From the NCBI RefSeq assembly GCF_004006175.1, contig NZ_CP033219.1, positions 2,480,001 to 2,544,000 on the forward strand: 64,000 bases of DNA, given 5' to 3'. Made by a program: the position numbers and the translations under genes. The notes beneath the pieces are model-generated. The model was not told where the DNA came from and did not search any database. It saw nothing but the letters and a program-made list of their open reading frames with translations. This document shows positions 1-9,250 of this stretch, one piece after another. Source of the DNA: Parasedimentitalea marina. GTDB taxonomy: Bacteria > Pseudomonadota > Alphaproteobacteria > Rhodobacterales > Rhodobacteraceae. Numbering within the stretch: position 1 is the first letter of the stretch; each line of letters opens with the position of its first letter.

Positions 1-1
1 T

Positions 2-748
2 GTCGAGTTCATGACCTTCAACTTTGCCATGCAGGCAATTGACCAGATCATCAACTCGGCTGCCAAAACATTGTATATGTCCGGTGGTCAGATGGGCGCG
101 CCTATGGTGTTCCGTGGTGCCAATGGCGCAGCCGCCCGCGTAGGGGCCCAGCACAGCCAGTGTTTCGCCGCCTGGTACATGCAGGTTCCGGGCCTCAAGG
201 TGGTGGCCCCCTATTCGGCCTCTGACGCCAAGGGATTGCTGAAAACTGCAATCCGTGATCCCAACCCGGTGGTCTTCCTGGAGAATGAGATCCTCTACGG
301 TCGTGCCTTTGATATGCCCAAGCTGGACGACTACACCGTTCCGTTTGGCAAGGCCCGCATCTGGCGCGAAGGGTCTGACGTCACCATCGTCTCCTTTGGT
401 ATTGGTATGCAGTATGCTTTGGAAGCTGCAGAGAAACTGGCTGAGGACGGTATTTCAGCCGAAGTCATCGATCTGCGCACCCTGCGCCCGATGGATCTGC
501 CAACAGTGATCAAATCGGTGATGAAAACAAACCGTCTGGTCACAGTTGAAGAAGGCTGGCCTCAGGGCTCTGTCGGCAGTTACATCGCCTCCGAGGTGAT
601 GCAGCAGGCGTTCGACTATCTGGATGCGCCGATCATCACCTGCACCGGCAAGGACGTGCCTATGCCCTATGCCGCCAACCTCGAAAAACACGCGCTGATC
701 ACCACGGATGAGGTGATTGCTGCCGTGAAACAAGTGACTTACCGGTAA
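2..748 (+). CDS. pdhB: Pyruvate dehydrogenase E1 component, beta subunit (3' part)
   Basis: The window opens inside this gene; the reading frame is open from base 2, and the ATG at 11 is internal. E1 beta pairs with E1 alpha to decarboxylate pyruvate with thiamine diphosphate and acetylate the lipoyl group of E2. Visible are the end of the transketolase-type pyrimidine-binding domain ([12 protein letters not shown], then the [19 protein letters not shown] region) and the full C-terminal transketolase domain ([16 protein letters not shown]). It ends with a stop codon that overlaps the ribosome binding site of the E2 gene 12 bases on, so the two are one operon. In many alphaproteobacteria E1 beta has its own N-terminal lipoyl domain; that part lies outside the window. 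Confidence 0.95.
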   Translation, partial: VEFMTFNFAMQAIDQIINSAAKTLYMSGGQMGAPMVFRGANGAAARVGAQHSQCFAAWYMQVPGLKVVAPYSASDAKGLLKTAIRDPNPVVFLENEILYGRAFDMPKLDDYTVPFGKARIWREGSDVTIVSFGIGMQYALEAAEKLAEDGISAEVIDLRTLRPMDLPTVIKSVMKTNRLVTVEEGWPQGSVGSYIASEVMQQAFDYLDAPIITCTGKDVPMPYAANLEKHALITTDEVIAAVKQVTYR

Positions 749-760
749 GGAGCCAGACGC

Positions 761-2065
761 ATGCCGACAGAAATCCTGATGCCCGCGCTGTCCCCCACCA
801 TGGAGGAGGGTACCCTGGCGAAATGGCTGGTCAAAGAGGGCGACACCGTGTCCTCCGGTGACCTGATCGCCGAGATCGAAACCGACAAGGCCACGATGGA
901 ATTCGAAGCCGTCGACGAAGGGGTGATTGGCAAAATCCTGATCGCCGAGGGCTCCGAAGGGGTGAAAGTGAACACCGCCATCGCAGTGCTGCTGGAAGAC
1001 GGTGAAAGCGCCGGTGACATCTCATCCAGCGCTGCGCCAGCTGCCACTGCAGCCGCGGTGAACGAGGCGGCCCCTGCTGCCTCCGAGGCCGCCGCACCTG
1101 CGTCATCTGCTCCGGCAGCCCCCGCAGCGGCAGACGGCAGCCGTGTCTTTGCCTCACCTCTGGCCCGTCGCATCGCGGCAGACAAAGGTCTGGATCTGGC
1201 TGCCTTGCAAGGCTCCGGCCCGCGTGGTCGTGTCGTCAAAGCTGACGTGATCAACGCAACCGCCGCCCCCAAGGCTGCTGCTCCCGCTGCTGCCGCGACT
1301 GTCTCTGCACCGGCTGCTGCCGCTGCACCTACGGGCATGTCAGCCGATATTGTGGCCAAAATGTACGCCGACCGCGACTACGACGAGGTCACCCTCGACG
1401 GCATGCGCAAAACCATCGCCGCACGCCTGACTGAGGCCAAGCAGACCATCCCGCACTTCTACCTGCGTCGTGACATTCAGCTGGATGCCCTGCTGGCCTT
1501 CCGCGCTCAACTGAACGCACAGCTCGCAGGACGCGGTGTGAAGCTCTCGGTCAACGACTTCATCATCAAGGCGGTCGCCATTGCCCTGCAACAGGTCCCC
1601 GAGGCCAATGCAGTCTGGGCCGGGGATCGTGTCTTGCAGATGAAATCCTCGGATGTGGCCGTTGCCGTTGCCATCGAGGGCGGCCTGTTCACACCAGTTC
1701 TGCAAGACGCCGACATGAAATCTCTGTCGGCCTTGTCAGCTCAGATGAAAGACATGGCGTCGCGCGCGCGCGAGCGGAAACTGGCGCCCAGCGAATATCA
1801 GGGCGGCTCCTTTGCGATCTCTAACCTGGGCATGTTCGGCATCGACAATTTCGACGCCATCGTGAACCCACCCCACGCCGGTATCCTGGCCGTGGGTGCT
1901 GGCAAGAAGCAGCCTGTTGTCGGCGCCGATGGTGAGCTGAAAGTGGCAACCGTGATGTCTGTTACCATGTCGGTGGACCACCGTGTCATCGATGGGGCCG
2001 TGGGCGCAAACCTGATGAAAGCCATTGTTGAGAACCTGGAAAATCCAGTTGCCATGCTGGCCTAA
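761..2065 (+). CDS. pdhC: Pyruvate dehydrogenase E2, dihydrolipoyllysine acetyltransferase
   Basis: 434 residues. E2 is the core of the complex and moves the acetyl group from its lipoyl arm to CoA. Domain order seen: N-terminal lipoyl domain (1-77) with the lipoylated lysine at K43 in IETDKAT; a long Ala/Pro-rich hinge (about 85-125); a peripheral subunit-binding domain (about 128-165, [16 protein letters not shown] ... [11 protein letters not shown]); a second Ala/Pro hinge; and the catalytic domain ending in the HxxxDG active-site motif ([13 protein letters not shown]). The start is set by AAGGAG 8 bases before ATG 761. Only one lipoyl domain is present, as usual for alphaproteobacteria. 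It is the last gene of the operon, followed by a terminator. A lipoamide dehydrogenase gene is not next to it. Confidence 0.97.
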   Translation: MPTEILMPALSPTMEEGTLAKWLVKEGDTVSSGDLIAEIETDKATMEFEAVDEGVIGKILIAEGSEGVKVNTAIAVLLEDGESAGDISSSAAPAATAAAVNEAAPAASEAAAPASSAPAAPAAADGSRVFASPLARRIAADKGLDLAALQGSGPRGRVVKADVINATAAPKAAAPAAAATVSAPAAAAAPTGMSADIVAKMYADRDYDEVTLDGMRKTIAARLTEAKQTIPHFYLRRDIQLDALLAFRAQLNAQLAGRGVKLSVNDFIIKAVAIALQQVPEANAVWAGDRVLQMKSSDVAVAVAIEGGLFTPVLQDADMKSLSALSAQMKDMASRARERKLAPSEYQGGSFAISNLGMFGIDNFDAIVNPPHAGILAVGAGKKQPVVGADGELKVATVMSVTMSVDHRVIDGAVGANLMKAIVENLENPVAMLA

Positions 2066-2089
2066 GTCAGACAGCGACTGAAAAATCAA

Positions 2090-2125
2090 AAAAGGTCCCG
2101 GTCACAACATCCGGGGCCTTTTCTT
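2090..2125 (+). terminator. Intrinsic terminator of the pdh operon
   Basis: Arms AAAAGGTCCCGG (2090-2101) and CCGGGGCCTTTT (2111-2122) form a 12-base-pair stem with one T-G wobble and a 9-base loop, followed by TTCTTGTTT. It starts 24 bases after the E2 stop. Confidence 0.85.
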
Positions 2126-2159
2126 GTTTCAAGACATCAGATGCAGCGCGTGCTCCTGA

Positions 2160-2184
2160 CTTCATCTTTTTAAAAATACTCAAT
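2160..2184 (-). repeat. Copy A of a hairpin/GAGTATTTTT...AGATGAAG intergenic motif
   Basis: On the minus strand it reads GAGTATTTTTA followed by AAAAGATGAAG. It lies about 88 bases 3' of the cysK stop, in the sense direction of cysK. A perfect hairpin (TTGGAG/CTCCAA, 2219-2234) precedes it. Copies B (17932-17957) and C (60468-60490) have the same layout. From memory such motifs are common between genes in Rhodobacteraceae; function unknown. Confidence 0.6.
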
Positions 2185-2271
2185 ATCCCAACCCGCCCCA
2201 AACCCGGAAATCGCCAAATTGGAGCTAACTCCAACCAAATTTCCCAATTCGGGAACAAAGTGTTGAAAAGA

Positions 2272-3339
2272 TCAGTAGGTAAAACCCGGTGTTGACTGCG
2301 ACAGCGCCAGTTCGGTCTCGTCCATCTCGGCCTCGATCCCGTCAAACAACGGCGTCGACAAATATCGTTCACCGGTGTCCGGCAGGATCGCCAGAATGAC
2401 AGATCCCTTGGGGGCGGTTGCGGCCACTTTCACCGCCGCCGCAACCGAGGCCCCGCCGGAAATTCCCGCAAGAATGCCTTCCTCGGCGGCCAAACGACGG
2501 GACATGGCGATGCCCTCGGCGCCCGTCACCGGTTGCACCCCGTCGAAATAGCCCTGATCCAGCGCCTCTTGCAGCACCAGCGGAATAAAGTCCGGCGTCC
2601 AGCCCTGCACCGGGTGCGGTGCAAACGCGGGATGGCTTGCCGCAGGTTCCCCGTCGTCGTTGCGCGCCTGCGCCGTACCAGATGCAACCAAAGCGGCATT
2701 TTCCGGCTCGCTCAGGGTTATTTTCAACCCGGGGCGCGCGCCTTTCAGCACCCGTCCCAATCCAGTGGCCGTGCCGCCTGTGCCAAAGCCCAGCACCACC
2801 TGATCCAGCGGTTTCCCATCAAAATCGCCTAAGATTTCACGTGCCGTGGTCGATTCGTGAATGTCGGCGTTGTCCTTGGTCTCAAACTGGTGCGCCAGAA
2901 ACCAGCCATTGGCCTCGGCCAGTTCGCGGGCCTTGACGACCATTCCCACGGCCTTGTCTTCCTTGCGGGTCAGAACCACCTTGGCGCCCAGCATCCGCAT
3001 CACCTGACGCCGTTCAACCGAAAACCCGTCGTGCATGGTGATCACCAGCGGATAGCCCTTGGCGGCACAGACCATAGCCAGACCAATACCGGTATTGCCG
3101 CTGGTGGCCTCGACCACGGTTTGCCCCGGCAACAACCGGCCCTCGCGCTCGGCGGCTTCAACGATGTTCAGCGCCAGACGATCCTTAACCGAGCCACCGG
3201 GGTTGAAGGCTTCAAATTTCACATAGATATCCACGCCCGTTGGTGCGATCCGGTTCAGACGGATGGTGGGCGTATCGCCGATTGTCTGTAAAACATTGTC
3301 ATACAATCGGCCCCGGCCTTCGGTTGAATAAATCATCAT
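2272..3339 (-). CDS. cysK: Cysteine synthase A (O-acetylserine sulfhydrylase)
   Basis: 355 residues. A PLP enzyme of fold type II that makes cysteine from O-acetylserine and sulfide. The PLP Schiff-base lysine is K52 in GGSVKDR, the substrate loop is SGNTG (80-84), the phosphate-binding loop is GFGTGGTATG (about 190), and GISGGAS lies near the C-terminus. The protein is longer than E. coli CysK (323) because of an insertion around DDGEPAASHPAFAPH and a C-terminal extension of about 20 residues. The start could be either of two adjacent ATG codons. cysE, which makes its substrate, is 383 bases upstream on the same strand, but a terminator separates them. CysM or cystathionine beta-synthase-like activity cannot be excluded. 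Confidence 0.9.
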   Translation of the reverse strand: MMIYSTEGRGRLYDNVLQTIGDTPTIRLNRIAPTGVDIYVKFEAFNPGGSVKDRLALNIVEAAEREGRLLPGQTVVEATSGNTGIGLAMVCAAKGYPLVITMHDGFSVERRQVMRMLGAKVVLTRKEDKAVGMVVKARELAEANGWFLAHQFETKDNADIHESTTAREILGDFDGKPLDQVVLGFGTGGTATGLGRVLKGARPGLKITLSEPENAALVASGTAQARNDDGEPAASHPAFAPHPVQGWTPDFIPLVLQEALDQGYFDGVQPVTGAEGIAMSRRLAAEEGILAGISGGASVAAAVKVAATAPKGSVILAILPDTGERYLSTPLFDGIEAEMDETELALSQSTPGFTY

Positions 3340-3722
3340 GGTCCCTCATGTCGCGGCATCCGCAATTGGCCCGCCTGTGTCTGGGCCAATATCAGAACAC
3401 CTGTTCCTGGTTGCAAGGGATGCCTAGCGGCACGACACATAATTTGGCACCCAAGGGGCGGTACACTATCTCCAAAACCGGGGTGTGAAGTGAACATTTG
3501 ACCTGAAAACCCGCACCATTGCAGGACAGCGGCGACCCACCCAGCGCGCCGTGCAAACATCAGTTTTTGTTTACAAACTGCCGGCGTTAGCCCAAGCCGC
3601 GACGTGTTTGCCCAGGCCGCAGGGTCATGTTGCAGGACCAGGGCAAAGCCCCACTGTCACGTTGAACAATAAATGGAGGCGAAACCGCCTCCATTTATTC
3701 TTTTCAATGCTGTATCAGCGTC
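3340..3722. other. Intergenic stretch between cysE and cysK
   Basis: 383 bases. It holds the cysE terminator (3668-3699) and must carry the cysK promoter. I see no convincing -35/-10 pair. A minus-strand ORF of 74 codons (3336-3560) overlaps the start of cysK and does not look like a protein. Confidence 0.6.
3668..3699 (-). terminator. Terminator-like hairpin after cysE
   Basis: A perfect 13-base-pair stem: AATAAATGGAGGC (3668-3680) and GCCTCCATTTATT (3687-3699) around a 6-base loop. A/T-rich stem ends give U-rich ends on both strands. It lies 24 bases past the cysE stop. Confidence 0.8.
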
Positions 3723-4544
3723 TTAGCCGGATTTGCTTCCACCGCAGGGCACCACCTGATCCATATTGATCGCGGGTTGATCACAGCCAGCCTCGCCGAC
3801 AATTTTGGCAGGCACTCCGGCCACTGTGGTGCAGGCCGGCACGTCTTGCAGTACCACTGACCCGGCGGCGATGCGACTGCAGCGGCCGACCTTGATATTG
3901 CCCAGCACCTTGGCACCAGCCCCAATCAGCACACCATCGGCGATCTTGGGATGGCGGTCTTCCTCTTCTTTACCAGTGCCACCCAGCGTGACCGAGTGCA
4001 GCATGGAAACGTTGTTGCCAACCACCGCAGTTTCGCCAATGACGATAGAATGGGCGTGGTCGATCATGATCCCCTGCCCCAGTTTGGCACCTGGATGGAT
4101 ATCCATGCCAAAAATTTCCGAGGTCCGCATCTGGAAGAAATAGGCCAGATCCTGCTGGCCCTCGTTCCACAACCAGTGACTGACACGATAAGCCTGCACG
4201 GCCTGATAGCCTTTGAAATACAGAATCGGTTGCAACAGCCGGTGGCAGGCCGGGTCGCGATCATAGATCGCCATCAAATCGGCACGCGAAGCGTCAACAA
4301 TGGCCGGTGACTTGGCAAAAGCATTGTCAACGATTTCACGCAGCACCATCATCGACATCTCGTTCGAGCTCAACTTAGCGGCAATCCGGTACGACAGTGC
4401 CTTTTCCAGCGACGTGTGATGCAGGATACAGGCATGGATCAGCCCGCCCATCAAAGGCTGGGTGGTGACCGCCTCTTGGGCCTCAGTGGTGATCTGGTCC
4501 CAGACCGGATCCAGAGAAGTGACGGCGTGCTGTATATCAACCAT
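3723..4544 (-). CDS. cysE: Serine O-acetyltransferase
   Basis: 273 residues, the usual length. Transfers acetyl from acetyl-CoA to serine, the first committed step of cysteine synthesis. The N-terminal half is the helical SATase domain. The C-terminal half is a left-handed beta-helix of hexapeptide repeats (DIHPGAKLGQGIMIDHAHS ... VLIGAGAKVLGNIKVG ... IAAGSVVLQDVP). The catalytic Asp-His pair is expected in DIHPGA and IDHAHS, and the GGTGKEEEDRHPKI loop is typical of CysE. The C-terminal tail, which in other CysE proteins inserts into CysK to form the cysteine synthase complex, ends in a short Gly/Ser/Lys segment rather than a clear Ile. The partner cysK follows on the same strand. Confidence 0.95.
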   Translation of the reverse strand: MVDIQHAVTSLDPVWDQITTEAQEAVTTQPLMGGLIHACILHHTSLEKALSYRIAAKLSSNEMSMMVLREIVDNAFAKSPAIVDASRADLMAIYDRDPACHRLLQPILYFKGYQAVQAYRVSHWLWNEGQQDLAYFFQMRTSEIFGMDIHPGAKLGQGIMIDHAHSIVIGETAVVGNNVSMLHSVTLGGTGKEEEDRHPKIADGVLIGAGAKVLGNIKVGRCSRIAAGSVVLQDVPACTTVAGVPAKIVGEAGCDQPAINMDQVVPCGGSKSG

Positions 4545-5024
4545 GGTTCAATGTCCTATGCTGCGCTTAACTTTGGCATCTAAGAAGTCTTTTGCCAAAT
4601 GCAAAGTGTTGATGAGTCACATTGTCGTTTGGAATGGCGAATTAACTTTCTAGGAACGCAGTACAAAGCCACCCTTTCCCGCATCCGGTCATATGCACAA
4701 AATGCCCCTGTTCTTCCAAGTGGTTTCCCTTTGGGCTTCGCCCAAAGCGATCCACGCCGGGCCTGCGGCCCGGCGTGGAAAAAAGAAATCCTGCTGAGAG
4801 GCTCATGACGGGCACATCTGCCTTCCTGAGCCTTTTCAATGGTCTCCCGCGTCGCGCCTGTATCAATGAGCGACGCCCGCTTAAAATGCGGTGGCCAGGG
4901 GCCATCATTGACCCTGCCCCAACGTAATATTGAGACAGGGACAGCGCTGCGCCTTGGCGCAGCGCCACGCCCAACGGAAGCAGGCATCGCACAGATGCCC
5001 AGCGACGGGCGGGAGGGTTTGGCT
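4545..5024. repeat. Hairpin-rich intergenic stretch upstream of cysE
   Basis: 480 bases without a convincing gene. Three strong hairpins are seen: CTTTGGGC/GCCCAAAG (4729-4747), a 12-bp stem CCACGCCGGGCC/GGCCCGGCGTGG with a 3-base loop (4752-4778), and a 10-bp stem GCGCTGCGCC/GGCGCAGCGC with a 2-base loop (4944-4965). The middle one is followed by AAAAAAG. The minus-strand ORF across it (4580-5041, 153 codons) is Arg/Pro-rich and ignores the hairpins. I read this as a block of repeat-type non-coding DNA; comparison with other genomes would decide. The cysE promoter must lie in its left end. Confidence 0.55.
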
Positions 5025-5318
5025 TCAGGCCGCGTCGTCACCGTGATCGATCAGCGCCATCAGCACTGTCACAACACAATGACAATATTCGAGATCGTCA
5101 AATGTAGGTTCGTCTGCCAGCGGATAACTCCGAGCGGCGGCCATCAGGGTGCCATTGCCATAATCTGCATGCAGGCGACCAGTTTGCTGAACATAGGCTT
5201 CGGCCATGTCAGCTTGCGCAACAAACCGTTTGCAAAGGGCCTGTCGCCTGTCAGCGCGAACCAGCAGCAGCGCCCGCGCCGCCGAGGTTACATCCTCATG
5301 CAGAACGGGCCGCATCAC
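5025..5318 (-). CDS. Small protein translationally coupled to GTA g15
   Basis: 97 residues. The ATG overlaps the last codon of g15 (4-base overlap), so it is almost surely translated from the GTA transcript. The protein is soluble and mostly helical-looking (ARALLLVRADRRQALCKRFV, then AEAYVQQTGRLHADYGNGT), with a His/Cys-containing C-terminal part (LEYCHCVVTVLMALIDHG). I do not recognise a function. From memory, roseobacters carry a conserved small hypothetical gene at this position (possibly the family listed as DUF7742). It has no counterpart among the seventeen numbered RcGTA genes. Confidence 0.8.
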   Translation of the reverse strand: MMRPVLHEDVTSAARALLLVRADRRQALCKRFVAQADMAEAYVQQTGRLHADYGNGTLMAAARSYPLADEPTFDDLEYCHCVVTVLMALIDHGDDAA

Positions 5319-8300
5319 GTGAGCATGATCTGCCCGGCAAGGCCAGCCCCATACCGAGCCGAAATCTGCGCCACTTCGACCTGATCATCCGCGATAACCC
5401 CATCTGCCAACTGATCGGCAACCGAATAAGTCCAGCTAGGACTGCTGGCATAAATCTCTCTCAGCACCGTCACCCCGTGCAGGATCCTCACCCGGTAGCT
5501 TTCCGTTTCTTCCCCCAAAGGCACCTCGGGCAGATCCCAGCTGTCACCTTCGATCCGGGTGCGACGTACCCAGCTCAACAAGACCTCGCCGCCCAGCGCG
5601 CCGTTTTGTGTCAGATGCACCGGACTAAAGGGGCGTAATCCGTTGCCGTCAAAGGCCTGCACCTGATGCACATATGACGGGTCATCATAGCTGCGCCGAG
5701 CCGACCCGACACGATAATGGCGTGATATGCGCCGTTGAGCCGGGGAGAGCTCGGGCTGCACCGCAGTGCCATCCAGCAGCACCATCCACGAGCCTGCAGG
5801 CCAGACCGCAGGCATCAATGCATCACTGCCCAACTGCCCCCGCAGCCGGATCCGCAGCAAATAACTGTCAGGAGCAATCAAGTCAGCGTCCTGAAACTGC
5901 ATCAGCTCCCAATTGCCGCTGCTGCCATCACCGATGGCCACCAGATTGGCCCCATTCAGCACCGCCCCGGCGTCGCGGCTCTCCAGACTACCTGACAGCA
6001 GCGTCACCTGCAGATCTGCGCCAAGATCCCAACGACCAGACGCGGCGGCCGCTAGCGGCACCTGGGTCACTCCGATGGTCGAACTGGCCGCGATGATCTG
6101 ATCCAGCGCGTAATTGTCATCCGATGCAGACGCATAGAGCGCCACGGTGCCCGGCCAGGGCTGCGCAGTGACGGCCAGATGCGGCGCGTGCGGAACTTCG
6201 TCCCCGCGCATCAAAGGCAGGTCCATAAACAGCGGCAGCACCGGCACAGGGGCGGCAAAGGCGCTCAGGCCCGGCAGATCTTCAGCCATCTCTGAGGGCG
6301 TGTAAACCTCGGGCTCAATCCGCACGGCCTCGGCCAGTTGCAGCTCGGTCTGTTCCAGCTGGTCGATCCGGTACAGCACTGGGCTCCCGTTGACATCCGG
6401 CAGCCGCACCACATCGCCCGCGCCCAGCGCCATCGCCGAGGGCGGCAGGGCAAACCTCACCGTGTCCCGCGCCACCCGGGCCTCGGTCAGCCAGCGTTCG
6501 ACCACCTGACGTCCCTCGGCACGGGTCAGCGCCATGGGTAAATCGTTCTGACTGACCGCATGAGTGGATTGATCCGGCAGAACCGCTTCTTCGCTGACCA
6601 CGTCATGATCACCGCCCGACAACACAAAACGCAGCCGGACCCGCCCGGCCAGCTCGGCTTCGCTGTCACGGCTCTGTTCCATGTCGCCGTCGAGCTCGTC
6701 GCTGATGGCCAGCAATTCCGGGTCCAGGTCTACCGCATCCAGACCATTGCGCAGCTGGAACAACAACACACCATCACGTTCAATCGCGTCAAACCCGTGC
6801 CGCAGCATCAGCGGTTGCAGCGCAGCGCGGGCATCGCCTACATCTGCCACCACATATCCCCGCACCACGCCATAAAGCTGCGAGACATCATAGCTGTCAG
6901 GGGTCATCCCGGCGCGCTGGCAGATCTCAGCCACCACCGAGGCCAGGGTGCGCTGACCGACCCGGCCGTTCAGCCAATGCCCTCGGGAGTAATTGTCACC
7001 ATCACTCCAGACATCCAGCGCATTGGGGAACACCGGATATGGGCGCGCATCCCAGGCCCAGACATAGGCGTTTGCCATATCCAGCATCGGCGCACCGTAG
7101 ATATCTGAGATCGGATTATTGCCTGCCGCGTTCCAGTGACCCAGCACCGTGCGCAGGTATTGGACCTGGATCAGGTCATCACGCAACCCGGTTGAGCCCC
7201 GGGGCAATTTCGATTCCGAGCTTTTGGGATCAAGGAACTTGTTTGGCTGATTGGTGCCCTTGTCGATGGCCGCACAGCCCAGTTCCGTGAACCAGATCGG
7301 TTTGCTCTGCGGCTCCCACGGCGTGGCCATCGCCTGTCGAACCCCGCCTATACGCTCATGGTGATCCTTGCTCCACCAGTTGCGGATATCCTTATAGCGC
7401 CAGATCCAGTGTTCGCCGTGGGCAGTATCGTCAATTGGGGTGCGGATCTGTGCCGCCTCGGCCTCGGGGGAGTGATAATACCAGTCATAGCCCTCGCCGC
7501 CTTCGACATTCCTGTCCAGATAGCTGGGGTCATAGATACTGGGCACACCGGACAGCGCGTCCAGATGGTCTTCGCCCTCGCGCCAGTCCGACAGTGGCAT
7601 GTAGTTGTCGATACCGATGAAATCGATGTTTTCATCTGCCCAGAGCGGGTCAAGATGGAACAGGTGGTCGCCCTCGGGGGTGTTATAGCCAAAATACTCG
7701 GACCAATCCGCCGCATAGCTGATTTTGGTCTCTGTCCCCAACAAGATGCGGGCCTGTGCCGCCAGATCGATCAAGGCCTGCACCGTGACAAACCCACTGG
7801 CGCCGCGGATCTGGGTTAACCCCCGCAGTTCCGAGCCAATGCAAAAGGCGCTGACGCCCCCCGCCGCCGCACAGAGCGCCGCGTAATGCAGGATGAATCG
7901 TGACAGTGAGTATTCAGCAGGGCCACTATAGGTCACTGTGCCATCGCCAATGGTGAAATCCGCCGCCGTCACCGTGCCGACAAAGCTGGCCACCTCGGCA
8001 TCTGCCTGCGCGGTCCCATCCGGCGAGCCCGCGCGTCCCGGAGCCACCGACAGAGTGATCCGCCCACGCCAGGGCAAATGCGGCTGATTCTCGGCCTCAC
8101 TCCATGGGTCGGGCAAGCCGTTATCCGTTTGCTGATCCATCAGGATAAACGGGTAGAACATCACCCGCTGTCCCTGATCGCGCAAATGCCGGATCGCCTC
8201 CACCACCGAGGCATCCGCCGGGGTGCCGCCATAGATCGGACGGTCCTCGTCTTGCGCCAAGGATTGCGCCACGGATTGCACTGTGCTGCGGGTCTGACCT

Positions 8301-9250
8301 GATACGCTCCAGACCAAAGGCGCGCCCTCGGACTCGGTCTGTTCGACTTTGGGTTCCAGGCTACAGGACCCACAGCGCAGATCATTGCCAAACCACGATA
8401 CAATCAGTGACACCGCATCACAGCTGGGCAGTTCCTCGTTCAGCGCCGCCAGCGAGGTCACAATATCCGTCTGCCCGGTGGGGGCATGACTGTTGACCGC
8501 CTGCGCCTGCCCCGGCCCGTGGCTGTAATGCACTGCGGTGGTGGCCAGTGCATATTCTCCGGTCCCCGGCATCAGCGCTACGCCCTGCACCAATTGCCCT
8601 AAATCCTGCGCGTAACTGTCGCTATCGGGTTGCTCGGCCCGGATCACCTCAAACGAGAACTGCGGCACCCGGTTGCCAAATGGCTCAAGCTGCAGATCCT
8701 CGAAGACCACATAGGCGGTGCCGCGATAGGCGGACACCTGATCGGCGCCTTCAATGGCTGACATCACCGGGTCCGGGTCCTGGTTCTGGGTTCCGGGATA
8801 CAAGCGAATGTTCAAATCCGACAGTTCCAGCGCGTCACCATCCGCCCATATCCGTGGCACCGCCGCAATCTCGCCCTCGCATAGGGCAATCGCCAGCGAA
8901 ACCGAGTAACTATAACTGGTGGTCTGCGGCTGCGCGGGCGCACCTTTGCCGCCGCCACTGACTGTTTTCGCCTCCTGGAACTGCGAGGCCCAGATCACTT
9001 GCCCGCCAACACGCATCCGACCATAGACCTGCGGCACCGGCGCGCCCTCGCTGGCGTCGGTCAGGCGGAACCGCTCGACCTTGCCGGTCTCTACCGCAGA
9101 TGATCCCGCCCCCAGCAGCCGCGCATCAATCGTCCGGCCCAGTGTTGCGCCCACCGCGCGACCAATCGCAACCGAGGACAGGCCAGCAAGGGTTCCGCCG
9201 ACCGATCCGCCCAGTGCAGCACCCGCTGCGGACAAAAGAATGGTTGCCAT
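5315..9250 (-). CDS. g15: GTA g15: large tail tip/host-specificity protein with TIM-barrel domain
   Basis: 1311 residues, homologous to RcGTA Rcc01698. It forms the tip of the tail below the hub and is thought to contact the recipient cell. The N-terminus is a Gly/Ala-rich hydrophobic segment (AAGAALGGSVGGTLAGLSS), then a baseplate/hub-like region. A glycosidase-like TIM barrel follows at about 430-750, recognisable by FCIGSELRGLTQ, HLDPLWADENIDFIGIDNY, WFTELGCAA and YVWAWDARPYPVFP. The C-terminal third is the beta-rich phage-tail type region seen in the family. The barrel's acidic residues (SELRGL, FTELG) are kept, so sugar binding or cleavage is possible. It starts one base inside the g14 stop. 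Confidence 0.95.
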   Translation of the reverse strand: MATILLSAAGAALGGSVGGTLAGLSSVAIGRAVGATLGRTIDARLLGAGSSAVETGKVERFRLTDASEGAPVPQVYGRMRVGGQVIWASQFQEAKTVSGGGKGAPAQPQTTSYSYSVSLAIALCEGEIAAVPRIWADGDALELSDLNIRLYPGTQNQDPDPVMSAIEGADQVSAYRGTAYVVFEDLQLEPFGNRVPQFSFEVIRAEQPDSDSYAQDLGQLVQGVALMPGTGEYALATTAVHYSHGPGQAQAVNSHAPTGQTDIVTSLAALNEELPSCDAVSLIVSWFGNDLRCGSCSLEPKVEQTESEGAPLVWSVSGQTRSTVQSVAQSLAQDEDRPIYGGTPADASVVEAIRHLRDQGQRVMFYPFILMDQQTDNGLPDPWSEAENQPHLPWRGRITLSVAPGRAGSPDGTAQADAEVASFVGTVTAADFTIGDGTVTYSGPAEYSLSRFILHYAALCAAAGGVSAFCIGSELRGLTQIRGASGFVTVQALIDLAAQARILLGTETKISYAADWSEYFGYNTPEGDHLFHLDPLWADENIDFIGIDNYMPLSDWREGEDHLDALSGVPSIYDPSYLDRNVEGGEGYDWYYHSPEAEAAQIRTPIDDTAHGEHWIWRYKDIRNWWSKDHHERIGGVRQAMATPWEPQSKPIWFTELGCAAIDKGTNQPNKFLDPKSSESKLPRGSTGLRDDLIQVQYLRTVLGHWNAAGNNPISDIYGAPMLDMANAYVWAWDARPYPVFPNALDVWSDGDNYSRGHWLNGRVGQRTLASVVAEICQRAGMTPDSYDVSQLYGVVRGYVVADVGDARAALQPLMLRHGFDAIERDGVLLFQLRNGLDAVDLDPELLAISDELDGDMEQSRDSEAELAGRVRLRFVLSGGDHDVVSEEAVLPDQSTHAVSQNDLPMALTRAEGRQVVERWLTEARVARDTVRFALPPSAMALGAGDVVRLPDVNGSPVLYRIDQLEQTELQLAEAVRIEPEVYTPSEMAEDLPGLSAFAAPVPVLPLFMDLPLMRGDEVPHAPHLAVTAQPWPGTVALYASASDDNYALDQIIAASSTIGVTQVPLAAAASGRWDLGADLQVTLLSGSLESRDAGAVLNGANLVAIGDGSSGNWELMQFQDADLIAPDSYLLRIRLRGQLGSDALMPAVWPAGSWMVLLDGTAVQPELSPAQRRISRHYRVGSARRSYDDPSYVHQVQAFDGNGLRPFSPVHLTQNGALGGEVLLSWVRRTRIEGDSWDLPEVPLGEETESYRVRILHGVTVLREIYASSPSWTYSVADQLADGVIADDQVEVAQISARYGAGLAGQIMLT

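Noticed and set aside
2067..2372. Minus-strand ORF of 101 codons overlapping the end of cysK
   Set aside because: It spans the pdh terminator and repeat motif copy A; no protein-like sequence.
3336..3560. Minus-strand ORF of 74 codons before cysK
   Set aside because: Overlaps the cysK start; low-quality sequence rich in Trp/Cys/Arg.
4580..5041. Minus-strand ORF of 153 codons upstream of cysE
   Set aside because: It crosses three perfect hairpins, is Arg/Pro-rich and has no family; treated as repeat-type non-coding DNA.
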